Source: Utricularia gibba
Lineage: Eukaryota > Streptophyta > Magnoliopsida > Lamiales > Lentibulariaceae
Direction of reading: 5' to 3'
Length of the DNA: 43,499 nucleotides
NCBI GenBank assembly: GCA_002189035.1
Contig: NEEC01000177.1
Span: forward strand, 1-43,499
The notes under the pieces were generated by a model. It saw only the letters and a list, made by a program, of their open reading frames with translations. It was not told the DNA's origin and ran no database searches. The position numbers and the translations under genes are program-made. Numbering within the stretch: position 1 is the first letter of the stretch; every line of letters starts with the position of its first letter. Below, piece after piece: positions 25,301 through 35,331 of the stretch.

Positions 25301-28300
25301 CGACGAAAATAATGATGCATTTGTTTAAAGTAAGATGTCACGTGCACCCCACATGATTTTTTCAACAACTTACTTTATACTTGAGGAGGCGTCTTGGGGG
25401 CACCTAGAACGGGACAAAGGTCAGGTTGGGTTAGGCCGAAGTTGTAGCCTGGCAACTAAAGCGATGCACTTATTAACGTTCGTTTTCAGGGGCTTCCTAC
25501 AAGGTTTTTCAAGGAACAACTTCTCGTTTTGTGTCGGCCACTCTCACTGGGCACTTGGTCCGGCGCTGCGTTCGGTCCGGCTCATGAGCCCAACCGGGTG
25601 CGAGTCGACGAAAATAATGATGCATTTGTTTAAAGTAAGATGTCACGTGCACCCACATGATTTTTTCAACAACTTACTTTATACTTGATCTTGGGGGCAC
25701 CTAGAACGGACAAGGTCAGGTTGGGTTAGGCCGAAGTTAGTTGTAGCCTGGCACTAAAGCGATGCACTTATTAACGTTCGGTTTTCAGGGGCTTCCTACA
25801 AGGTTTTTCAAGGAACAACTTCTCGTTTTGTGTCGGCCACTCTCACTGGGCACTTGGTCCGGCGCTGCGTTCGGTCCGGCTCATGAGCCCAACCGGGTGC
25901 GAGTCGACGAAAATAATGATGCATTTGTTTAAAGTAAGATGTCACGTGCACCCCACATGATTTTTTCAACAACTTACTTTATACTTGAGGAGGCGGTCTT
26001 GGGGGCACCTATCAGGTTGGGTTAGGGCCGAAGTTAGTTGTAGCCTGGCAACTAAAGCGATGCACTTATTAACGTTCGGTTTTCAGGGGCTTCCACAAGT
26101 TTTCAAGGATTCTCGTTTTCGGGCACTTGGTCCGGCGCTGCGTTCGGTCCGGCTCATGAGCCCAACCGGGTGCGAGTCGACGAAAATAATGATGCATTTG
26201 TTTAAAGTAAGATGTCACGTGCACCCCACATGATTTTTTCAACAACTTACTTTATACTTGAGGAGGCGGTCTTGGGGGCATAGAACGGGACAAAGGTCAG
26301 GTTGGGTTAGGGCCGAAAGTTAGTTGTAGCCTGGCAACTAAAGCGATGCACTTATTAACGTTCGGTTTTCAGGGGCTTCCTACAAGGTTTTTCAAGGAAC
26401 AACTTCTCGTTTTGTGTCGGCCACTCTCACTGGGCACTTGGTCCGGCGCTGCGTTCGGTCCGGCTCATGAGCCCAACCGGTGCGAGTCGACGAAAATAAT
26501 GATGCATTTGTTTAAAGTAAGATGTCACGTGCACCCCACATGATTTTTTCAACAACTTACTTTATACTTGAGGAGGCGGTCTTGGGGGCACCTAGAACGG
26601 GACAAAGGTCAGGTTGGGTTAGGGCCGAAAGTTAGTTGTAGCCTGGCAACTAAAGCGATGCACTTATTAACGTTCGGTTTTCAGGGGCTTCCTACAAGGT
26701 TTTTCAAGGAACAACTTCTCGTTTTGTGTCGGCCACTCTCACTGGGCACTTGGTCCGGCGCTGCGTTCGGTCCGGCTCATGAGCCCAACCGGTGCGAGTC
26801 GACGAAAATAATGATGCATTTGTTTAAAGTAAGATGTCACGTGCACCCACATGATTTTTTCAACAACTTACTTTATACTTGAGGAGGCGGTCTTGGGGGG
26901 CACCTAGAACGGGACAAAGGTCAGGTTGGGTTAGGGCCGAAAGTTAGTTGTAGCCTGGCAACTAAAGCGATGCACTTATTAACGTTCGGTTTTCAGGGGC
27001 TTCCTACAAGGTTTTTCAAGGAACAACTTCTCGTTTTGTGTCGGCCACTCTCACTGGGCACTTGGTCCGGCGCTGCGTTCGGTCCGGCTCATGAGCCAAC
27101 CGGGTGCGAGTCGACGAAAATAATGATGCATTTGTTTAAAGTAAGATGTCACGTGCACCCACATGATTTTTTCAACAACTTACTTTATACTTGAGGAGGC
27201 GGTCTTGGGGGGCACCTAGAACGGGACAAAGGTCAGGTTGGGTTAGGGCCGAAAGTTAGTTGTAGCCTGGCAACTAAAGCGATGCACTTATTAACGTTCG
27301 GTTTTCAGGGGCTTCCTACAAGGTTTTTCAAGGAACAACTTCTCGTTTTGTGTCGGCCACTCTCACTGGGCACTTGGTCCGGCGCTGCGTTCGGTCCGGC
27401 TCATGAGCCCAACCGGGTGCGAGTCGACGAAAATAATGATGCATTTGTTTAAAGTAAGATGTCACGTGCACCCCACATGATTTTTTCAACAACTTACTTT
27501 ATACTTGAGGAGGCGGTCTTGGGGGCACCTAGAACGGGACAAAGGTCAGGTTGGGTTAGGGCCGAAAGTTAGTTGTAGCCTGGCAACTAAAGCGATGCAC
27601 TTATTAACGTTCGGTTTTCAGGGGCTTCCTACAAGGTTTTTCAAGGAACAACTTCTCGTTTTGTGTCGGCCACTCTCACTGGGCACTTGGTCCGGCGCTG
27701 CGTTCGGTCCGGCTCATGAGCCCAACCGGGTGCGAGTCGACGAAAATAATGATGCATTTGTTTAAAGTAAGATGTCACGTGCACCCCACATGATTTTTTC
27801 AACAACTTACTTTATACTTGAGGAGGCGGTCTTGGGGGGCACCTAGAACGGGACAAAGGTCAGGTTGGGTTAGGGCCGAAAGTTAGTTGTAGCCTGGCAA
27901 CTAAAGCGATGCACTTATTAACGTTCGGTTTTCAGGGGCTTCCTACAAGGTTTTTCAAGGAACAACTTCTCGTTTTGTGTCGGCCACTCTCACTGGGCAC
28001 TTGGTCCGGCGCTGCGTTCGGTCCGGCTCATGAGCCCAACCGGGTGCGAGTCGACGAAAATAATGATGCATTTGTTTAAAGTAAGATGTCACGTGCACCC
28101 CACATGATTTTTTCAACAACTTACTTTATACTTGAGGAGGCGGTCTTGGGGGGCACCTAGAAGGGACAAAGGTCAGGTTGGGTTAGGGCCGAAAGTTAGT
28201 TGTAGCCTGGCAACTAAAGCGATGCACTTATTAACGTTCGGTTTTCAGGGGCTTCCTACAAGGTTTTTCAAGGAACAACTTCTCGTTTTGTGTCGGCCAC

Positions 28301-30632
28301 TCTCACTGGGCACTTGGTCCGGCGCTGCGTTCGGTCCGGCTCATGAGCCCAACCGGGTGCGAGTCGACGAAAATAATGATGCATTTGTTTAAAGTAAGAT
28401 GTCACGTGCACCCCACATTTTTTTCAACAACTTACTTTATACTTGAGGAGGCGGTCTTGGGGGGCACCTAGAACGGGACAAAGGTCAGGTTGGGTTAGGG
28501 CCGAAAGTTAGTTGTAGCCTGGCAACTAAAGCGATGCACTTATTAACGTTCGGTTTTCAGGGGCTTCCTACAAGGTTTTTCAAGGAACAACTTCTCGTTT
28601 TGTGTCGGCCACTCTCACTGGGCACTTGGTCGGCGCTGCGTTCGGTCCGGCTCATGAGCCCAACCGGGTGCGAGTCGACGAAAATAATGATGCATTTGTT
28701 TAAAGTAAGATGTCACGTGCACCCCACATGATTTTTTCAACAACTTACTTTATACTTGAGGAGGCGGTCTTGGGGGGCACCTAGAACGGGACAAAGGTCA
28801 GGTTGGGTTAGGGCCGAAAGTTAGTTGTAGCCTGGCAACTAAAGCGATGCACTTATTAACGTTCGGTTTTCAGGGGCTTCCTACAAGGTTTTTCAAGGAA
28901 CAACTTCTCGTTTTGTGTCGGCCACTCTCACTGGGCACTTGGTCCGGCGCTGCGTTCGGTCCGGCTCATGAGCCCAACCGGGTGCGAGTCGACGAAAATA
29001 ATGATGCATTTGTTTAAAGTAAGATGTCACGTGCACCCACATGATTTTTTCAACAACTTACTTTATACTTGAGGAGGCGGTCTTGGGGGGCACCTAGAAC
29101 GGGACAAAGGTCAGGTTGGGTTAGGGCCGAAAGTTAGTTGTAGCCTGGCAACTAAAGCGATGCACTTATTAACGTTCGGTTTTCAGGGGCTTCCTACAAG
29201 GTTTTTCAAGGAACAACTTCTCGTTTTGTGTCGGCCACTCTCACTGGGCACTTGGTCCGGCGCTGCGTTCGGTCCGGCTCATGAGCCCAACCGGGTGCGA
29301 GTCGACGAAAATAATGATGCATTTGTTTAAAGTAAGATGTCACGTGCACCCCACATGATTTTTCAACAACTTACTTTATACTTGAGGAGGCGGTCTTGGG
29401 GGGCACCTAGAACGGGACAAAGGTCAGGTTGGGTTAGGGCCGAAAGTTAGTTGTAGCCTGGCAACTAAAGCGATGCACTTATTAACGTTCGGTTTTCAGG
29501 GGCTTCCTACAAGGTTTTTCAAGGAACAACTTCTCGTTTTGTGTCGGCCACTCTCACTGGGCACTTGGTCCGGCGCTGCGTTCGGTCCGGCTCATGAGCC
29601 CAACCGGGTGCGAGTCGACGAAAATAATGATGCATTTGTTTAAAGTAAGATGTCACGTGCACCCCACATGATTTTTTCAACAACTTACTTTATACTTGAG
29701 GAGGCGGTCTTGGGGGGCACCTAGAACGGGACAAAGGTCAGGTTGGGTTAGGGCCGAAAGTTAGTTGTAGCCTGGCAACTAAAGCGATGCACTTATTAAC
29801 GTTCGGTTTTCAGGGGCTTCCTACAAGGTTTTTCAAGGAACAACTTCTCGTTTTGTGTCGGCCACTCTCACTGGGCACTTGGTCCGGCGCTGCGTTCGGT
29901 CCGGCTCATGAGCCCAACCGGGTGCGAGTCGACGAAAATAATGATGCATTTGTTTAAAGTAAGATGTCACGTGCACCCCACATGATTTTTTCAACAACTT
30001 ACTTTATACTTGAGGAGGCGGTCTTGGGGGCACCTAGAACGGGACAAAGGTCAGGTTGGGTTAGGGCCGAAAGTTAGTTGTAGCCTGGCAACTAAAGCGA
30101 TGCACTTATTAACGTTCGGTTTTCAGGGGCTTCCTACAAGGTTTTTCAAGGAACAACTTCTCGTTTTGTGTCGGCCACTCTCACTGGGCACTTGGTCCGG
30201 CGCTGCGTTCGGTCCGGCTCATGAGCCCAACCGGGTGCGAGTCGACGAAAATAATGATGCATTTGTTTAAAGTAAGATGTCACGTGCACCCATGATTTTT
30301 TCAACAACTTACTTTATACTTGAGGAGGCGGTCTTGGGGGCACCTAGAACGGGACAAAGGTCAGGTTGGGTTAGGGCCGAAAGTTAGTTGTAGCCTGGCA
30401 ACTAAAGCGATGCACTTATTAACGTTCGGTTTTCAGGGGCTTCCTACAAGGTTTTTCAAGGAACAACTTCTCGTTTTGTGTCGGCCACTCTCACTGGGCA
30501 CTTGGTCCGGCGCTGCGTTCGGTCCGGCTCATGAGCCCAACCGGGTGCGAGTCGACGAAAATAATGATGCATTTGTTTAAAGTAAGATGTCACGTGCACC
30601 CCACATGATTTTTTCAACAACTTACTTTATAC

Positions 30633-30945
30633 TTGAGGAGGCGGTCTTGGGGGCACCTAGAACGGGACAAAGGTCAGGTTGGGTTAGGGCCGAAAGTTAG
30701 TTGTAGCCTGGCAACTAAAGCGATGCACTTATTAACGTTCGGTTTTCAGGGGCTTCCTACAAGGTTTTTCAAGGAACAACTTCTCGTTTTGTGTCGGCCA
30801 CTCTCACTGGGCACTTGGTCCGGCGCTGCGTTCGGTCCGGCTCATGAGCCCAACCGGGTGCGAGTCGACGAAAATAATGATGCATTTGTTTAAAGTAAGA
30901 TGTCACGTGCACCCCACATGATTTTTTCAACAACTTACTTTATAC
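30633..30945 (+). repeat. Reference five-G satellite monomer (313 bp)
   Basis: This copy matches the 314-bp type except that the G tract has five G. It lies in a run of four five-G copies (30010, 30320, 30633, 30946). The one-base change puts TTG at position 1 in frame with an 86-codon open stretch ending at the TAA in GTTTAAAG. There is no ATG at the beginning, and six-G copies lose that upstream frame, so I do not call a gene. Confidence 0.93.
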
Positions 30946-33900
30946 TTGAGGAGGCGGTCTTGGGGGCACCTAGAACGGGACAAAGGTCAGGTTGGGTTAG
31001 GGCCGAAAGTTAGTTGTAGCCTGGCAACTAAAGCGATGCACTTATTAACGTTCGGTTTTCAGGGGCTTCCTACAAGGTTTTTCAAGGAACAACTTCTCGT
31101 TTTGTGTCGGCCACTCTCACTGGGCACTTGGTCCGGCGCTGCGTTCGGTCCGGCTCATGAGCCCAACCGGGTGCGAGTCGACGAAAATAATGATGCATTT
31201 GTTTAAAGTAAGATGTCACGTGCACCCCACATGATTTTTTCAACAACTTACTTTATACTTGAGGAGGCGGTCTTGGGGGGCACCTAGAACGGGACAAAGG
31301 TCAGGTTGGGTTAGGGCCGAAAGTTAGTTGTAGCCTGGCAACTAAAGCGATGCACTTATTAACGTTCGGTTTTCAGGGGCTTCCTACAAGGTTTTTCAAG
31401 GAACAACTTCTCGTTTTGTGTCGGCCACTCTCACTGGGCACTTGGTCCGGCGCTGCGTTCGGTCCGGCTCATGAGCCCAACCGGGTGCGAGTCGACGAAA
31501 ATAATGATGCATTTGTTTAAAGTAAGATGTCACGTGCACCCCACATGATTTTTTCAACAACTTACTTTATACTTGAGGAGGCGGTCTTGGGGGGCACCTA
31601 GAACGGGACAAAGGTCAGGTTGGGTTAGGGCCGAAAGTTAGTTGTAGCCTGGCAACTAAAGCGATGCACTTATTAACGTTCGGTTTTCAGGGGCTTCCTA
31701 CAAGGTTTTTCAAGGAACAACTTCTCGTTTTGTGTCGGCCACTCTCACTGGGCACTTGGTCCGGCGCTGCGTTCGGTCCGGCTCATGAGCCCAACCGGGT
31801 GCGAGTCGACGAAAATAATGATGCATTTGTTTAAAGTAAGATGTCACGTGCACCCCACATGATTTTTTCAACAACTTACTTTATACTTGAGGAGGCGGTC
31901 TTGGGGGCACCTAGAAGGGACAAAGGTCAGGTTGGGTTAGGGCCGAAAGTTAGTTGTAGCCTGGCAACTAAAGCGATGCACTTATTAACGTTCGGTTTTC
32001 AGGGGCTTCCTACAAGGTTTTTCAAGGAACAACTTCTCGTTTTGTGTCGGCCACTCTCACTGGGCACTTGGTCCGGCGCTGCGTTCGGTCCGGCTCATGA
32101 GCCCAACCGGGTGCGAGTCGACGAAAATAATGATGCATTTGTTTAAAGTAAGATGTCACGTGCACCCCACATGATTTTTTCAACAACTTACTTTATACTT
32201 GAGGAGGCGGTCTTGGGGGGCACCTAGAACGGGACAAAGGTCAGGTTGGGTTAGGGCCGAAAGTTAGTTGTAGCCTGGCAACTAAAGCGATGCACTTATT
32301 AACGTTCGGTTTTCAGGGGCTTCCTACAAGGTTTTTCAAGGAACAACTTCTCGTTTTGTGTCGGCCACTCTCACTGGGCACTTGGTCCGGCGCTGCGTTC
32401 GGTCCGGCTCATGAGCCCAACCGGGTGCGAGTCGACGAAAATAATGATGCATTTGTTTAAAGTAAGATGTCACGTGCACCCCACATGATTTTTTCAACAA
32501 CTTACTTTATACTTGAGGAGGCGGTCTTGGGGGGCACCTAGAACGGGACAAAGGTCAGGTTGGGTTAGGGCCGAAAGTTAGTTGTAGCCTGGCAACTAAA
32601 GCGATGCACTTATTAACGTTCGGTTTTCAGGGGCTTCCTACAAGGTTTTTCAAGGAACAACTTCTCGTTTTGTGTCGGCCACTCTCACTGGGCACTTGGT
32701 CCGGCGCTGCGTTCGGTCCGGCTCATGAGCCCAACCGGGTGCGAGTCGACGAAAATAATGATGCATTTGTTTAAAGTAAGATGTCACGTGCACCCCACAT
32801 GATTTTTTCAACAACTTACTTTATACTTGAGGAGGCGGTCTTGGGGGGCACCTAGAACGGGACAAAGGTCAGGTTGGGTTAGGGCCGAAAGTTAGTTGTA
32901 GCCTGGCAACTAAAGCGATGCACTTATTAACGTTCGGTTTTCAGGGGCTTCCTACAAGGTTTTTCAAGGAACAACTTCTCGTTTTGTGTCGGCCACTCTC
33001 ACTGGGCACTTGGTCCGGCGCTGCGTTCGGTCCGGCTCATGAGCCCAACCGGGTGCGAGTCGACGAAAATAATGATGCATTTGTTTAAAGTAAGATGTCA
33101 CGTGCACCCCACATGATTTTTTCAACAACTTACTTTATACTTGAGGAGGCGGTCTTGGGGGGCACCTAGAACGGGACAAAGGTCAGGTTGGGTTAGGGCC
33201 GAAAGTTAGTTGTAGCCTGGCAACTAAAGCGATGCACTTATTAACGTTCGGTTTTCAGGGGCTTCCTACAAGGTTTTTCAAGGAACAACTTCTCGTTTTG
33301 TGTCGGCCACTCTCACTGGGCACTTGGTCCGGCGCTGCGTTCGGTCCGGCTCATGAGCCCAACCGGGTGCGAGTCGACGAAAATAATGATGCATTTGTTT
33401 AAAGTAAGATGTCACGTGCACCCCACATGATTTTTTCAACAACTTACTTTATACTTGAGGAGGCGGTCTTGGGGGCACCTAGAACGGGACAAAGGTCAGG
33501 TTGGGTTAGGGCCGAAAGTTAGTTGTAGCCTGGCAACTAAAGCGATGCACTTATTAACGTTCGGTTTTCAGGGGCTTCCTACAAGGTTTTTCAAGGAACA
33601 ACTTCTCGTTTTGTGTCGGCCACTCTCACTGGGCACTTGGTCCGGCGCTGCGTTCGGTCCGGCTCATGAGCCCAACCGGGTGCGAGTCGACGAAAATAAT
33701 GATGCATTTGTTTAAAGTAAGATGTCACGTGCACCCCACATGATTTTTTCAACAACTTACTTTATACTTGAGGAGGCGGTCTTGGGGGCACCTAGAACGG
33801 GACAAAGGTCAGGTTGGGTTAGGGCCGAAAGTTAGTTGTAGCCTGGCAACTAAAGCGATGCACTTATTAACGTTCGGTTTTCAGGGGCTTCCTACAAGGT

Positions 33901-35036
33901 TTTTCAAGGAACAACTTCTCGTTTTGTGTCGGCCACTCTCACTGGGCACTTGGTCCGGCGCTGCGTTCGGTCCGGCTCATGAGCCCAACCGGGTGCGAGT
34001 CGACGAAAATAATGATGCATTTGTTTAAAGTAAGATGTCACGTGCACCCACATGATTTTTTCAACAACTTACTTTATACTTGAGGAGGCGGTCTTGGGGG
34101 CACCTAGAACGGGACAAAGGTCAGGTTGGGTTAGGGCCGAAAGTTAGTTGTAGCCTGGCAACTAAAGCGATGCACTTATTAACGTTCGGTTTTCAGGGGC
34201 TTCCTACAAGGTTTTTCAAGGAACAACTTCTCGTTTTGTGTCGGCCACTCTCACTGGGCACTTGGTCCGGCGCTGCGTTCGGTCCGGCTCATGAGCCCAA
34301 CCGGGTGCGAGTCGACGAAAATAATGATGCATTTGTTTAAAGTAAGATGTCACGTGCACCCCACATGATTTTTTCAACAACTTACTTTATACTTGAGGAG
34401 GCGGTCTTGGGGGGCACCTAGAACGGGACAAAGGTCAGGTTGGGTTAGGGCCGAAAGTTAGTTGTAGCCTGGCAACTAAAGCGATGCACTTATTAACGTT
34501 CGGTTTTCAGGGGCTTCCTACAAGGTTTTTCAAGGAACAACTTCTCGTTTTGTGTCGGCCACTCTCACTGGGCACTTGGTCCGGCGCTGCGTTCGGTCCG
34601 GCTCATGAGCCCAACCGGGTGCGAGTCGACGAAAATAATGATGCATTTGTTTAAAGTAAGATGTCACGTGCACCCCACATGATTTTTTCAACAACTTACT
34701 TTATACTTGAGGAGGCGGTCTTGGGGGGCACCTAGAACGGGACAAAGGTCAGGTTGGGTTAGGGCCGAAAGTTAGTTGTAGCCTGGCAACTAAAGCGATG
34801 CACTTATTAACGTTCGGTTTTCAGGGGCTTCCTACAAGGTTTTTCAAGGAACAACTTCTCGTTTTGTGTCGGCCACTCTCACTGGGCACTTGGTCCGGCG
34901 CTGCGTTCGGTCCGGCTCATGAGCCCAACCGGGTGCGAGTCGACGAAAATAATGATGCATTTGTTTAAAGTAAGATGTCACGTGCACCCCACATGATTTT
35001 TTCAACAACTTACTTTATACTTGAGGAGGCGGTCTT

Positions 35037-35042
35037 GGGGGG
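35037..35042 (+). repeat. Variable G tract of the monomer (G5/G6)
   Basis: The tract TCTTGGGGGGCACC is the main length-variable site between intact monomers. Most copies have five or six G, a few have four (near 3952 and 43168) or seven (near 9245 and 19050). It sets the 313 versus 314 bp spacing. Homopolymers of this length are both naturally slippage-prone and error-prone in long-read sequencing. Confidence 0.9.
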
Positions 35043-35060
35043 CACCTAGAACGGGACAAA

Positions 35061-35078
35061 GGTCAGGTTGGGTTAGGG
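35061..35078 (+). other. Four-run G motif, telomere-like, possible two-tetrad G-quadruplex
   Basis: The 18-base motif GGTCAGGTTGGGTTAGGG has four runs of at least two G separated by loops of 3, 2 and 3 bases, which satisfies a relaxed two-quartet G-quadruplex pattern. GGTTGGGTTAGGG also resembles degenerate TTAGG or TTAGGG telomeric repeats. It occurs once per intact monomer on the + strand. The sequence match is direct, but folding in vivo and a telomeric origin are inference. Confidence 0.6.
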
Positions 35079-35120
35079 CCGAAAGTTAGTTGTAGCCTGG
35101 CAACTAAAGCGATGCACTTA

Positions 35121-35138
35121 TTAACGTTCGGTTTTCAG
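35121..35138 (+). other. Splice-acceptor-like sequence (TTAAC ... TTTTCAG)
   Basis: TTAACGTTCGGTTTTCAG combines a TTAAC branch-point-like element with a TTTTCAG acceptor about 14 bases downstream. A donor-like AAA|GTAAGAT lies at monomer positions 261-270. If the + strand were transcribed through several monomers, the pair would define a repeated exon of 145 nt and an intron of about 169 nt. There is no transcript evidence and the sites may be chance. Confidence 0.25.
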
Positions 35139-35205
35139 GGGCTTCCTACAAGGTTTTTCAAGGAACAACTTCTCGTTTTGTGTCGGCCACTCTCACTGGG
35201 CACTT

Positions 35206-35230
35206 GGTCCGGCGCTGCGTTCGGTCCGGC
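35206..35230 (+). repeat. Short direct repeats GGTCCGGC within monomer
   Basis: Two perfect copies of GGTCCGGC lie at 35206-35213 and 35223-35230, 17 bp apart start to start, with a 9-bp spacer. This is the most GC-rich part of the monomer and the only obvious internal direct duplication. The second copy overlaps the 12-bp palindrome. Several eroded copies in zones A and B lack all or part of it (for example near 10684, 12422 and 15490). Confidence 0.85.
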
Positions 35231-35239
35231 TCATGAGCC
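35228..35239 (+). repeat. Perfect 12-bp palindrome GGCTCATGAGCC
   Basis: GGCTCATGAGCC equals its own reverse complement and occurs once per intact monomer. It could extrude as a very short cruciform or bind a dimeric protein, but no specific factor is implied. Copies reading GAGCCAACC still keep the 12 bp, because the lost C lies just outside it. Confidence 0.85.
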
Positions 35240-35252
35240 CAACCGGGTGCGA

Positions 35253-35258
35253 GTCGAC
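35253..35258 (+). other. SalI site GTCGAC, once per monomer
   Basis: GTCGAC occurs once in every intact monomer inside GAGTCGACGAAAATAATG. Digestion of a regular array would collapse it to a band of about 314 bp, with multimers from mutated sites. It also serves as the phase marker used here for counting eroded copies. Confidence 0.9.
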
Positions 35259-35279
35259 GAAAATAATGATGCATTTGTT

Positions 35280-35331
35280 TAAAGTAAGATGTCACGTGCA
35301 CCCCACATGATTTTTTCAACAACTTACTTTA
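35280..35331 (+). repeat. 9-bp inverted repeat TAAAGTAAG / CTTACTTTA
   Basis: TAAAGTAAG at 35280-35288 is the exact reverse complement of CTTACTTTA at 35323-35331, with a 34-bp spacer. The spacer holds the E-box CACGTG at 35293-35298, the overlapping GTGCAC, a smaller ATGT/ACAT pair and the T6 tract. The arms could form a hairpin in RNA or single-stranded DNA. The feature recurs in each intact monomer. Function is unknown. Confidence 0.75.
35293..35298 (+). other. E-box/G-box hexamer CACGTG, once per monomer
   Basis: CACGTG, within GTCACGTGCAC, is the core of bHLH E-box and plant G-box sites. A hexamer is too short to show regulation. Its repetition through the array would nonetheless give a large cluster of potential binding sites. 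The identification is by sequence only. Confidence 0.3.

Larger units (their letters stand above)
17445..26257 (+). repeat. Zone B: eroded satellite monomers, mean about 245 bp
   Basis: About 36 monomers can be counted from remnants of GTCGACGAAA or its neighbours, giving a mean length near 245 bp, so roughly one fifth of the expected bases are missing. Orientation and order of landmarks are unchanged. Erosion is uneven. Near-complete copies occur at about 20391-20690 and 23490-23800, beside copies of 120-170 bp. In the stretches I aligned by eye (17700-17880, 21360-21560, 21960-22080, 22180-22220), what remains is an ordered subset of consensus bases, with occasional one-base homopolymer extension. 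I found no foreign insertion that could explain the disruption. This is either an assembly-consensus artefact, which I favour, or an unusual decay pattern. Confidence 0.93.

Noticed and set aside
30633-30893. An 86-codon open frame, repeated many times with the same translation
   Set aside because: It opens at TTG rather than ATG, depends on the five-G tract and ends at the TAA of GTTTAAAG. Monomer length is not a multiple of three, one-base indels shift it from copy to copy, and the translation shows no recognisable domain. It is a by-product of the satellite.
35125-35141. CENP-B box candidate at TTCGGTTTTCAGGGG
   Set aside because: The core TTCGnnnnAnnCGGG fails at the conserved A and C positions. 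The CGAA-containing segment near the SalI site also fails on the opposite strand.
35092-35227. Pol III A-box and B-box (TAGCCTGGC, and GTTCGGTCC near the direct repeats), suggesting a tRNA-derived element
   Set aside because: Both boxes have several mismatches at conserved positions, the B-box lacks the A of GTTCGA, and no tRNA fold is apparent. Too weak to call.
35231-35264. Hammerhead ribozyme, as in some animal satellites (CTCATGAG then GACGAAA)
   Set aside because: The core would need CTGANGA, and the G after CT is C here. The bases between CTCATGA and GAAA do not form a proper stem II. No CTGANGA core was found on either strand of the consensus.
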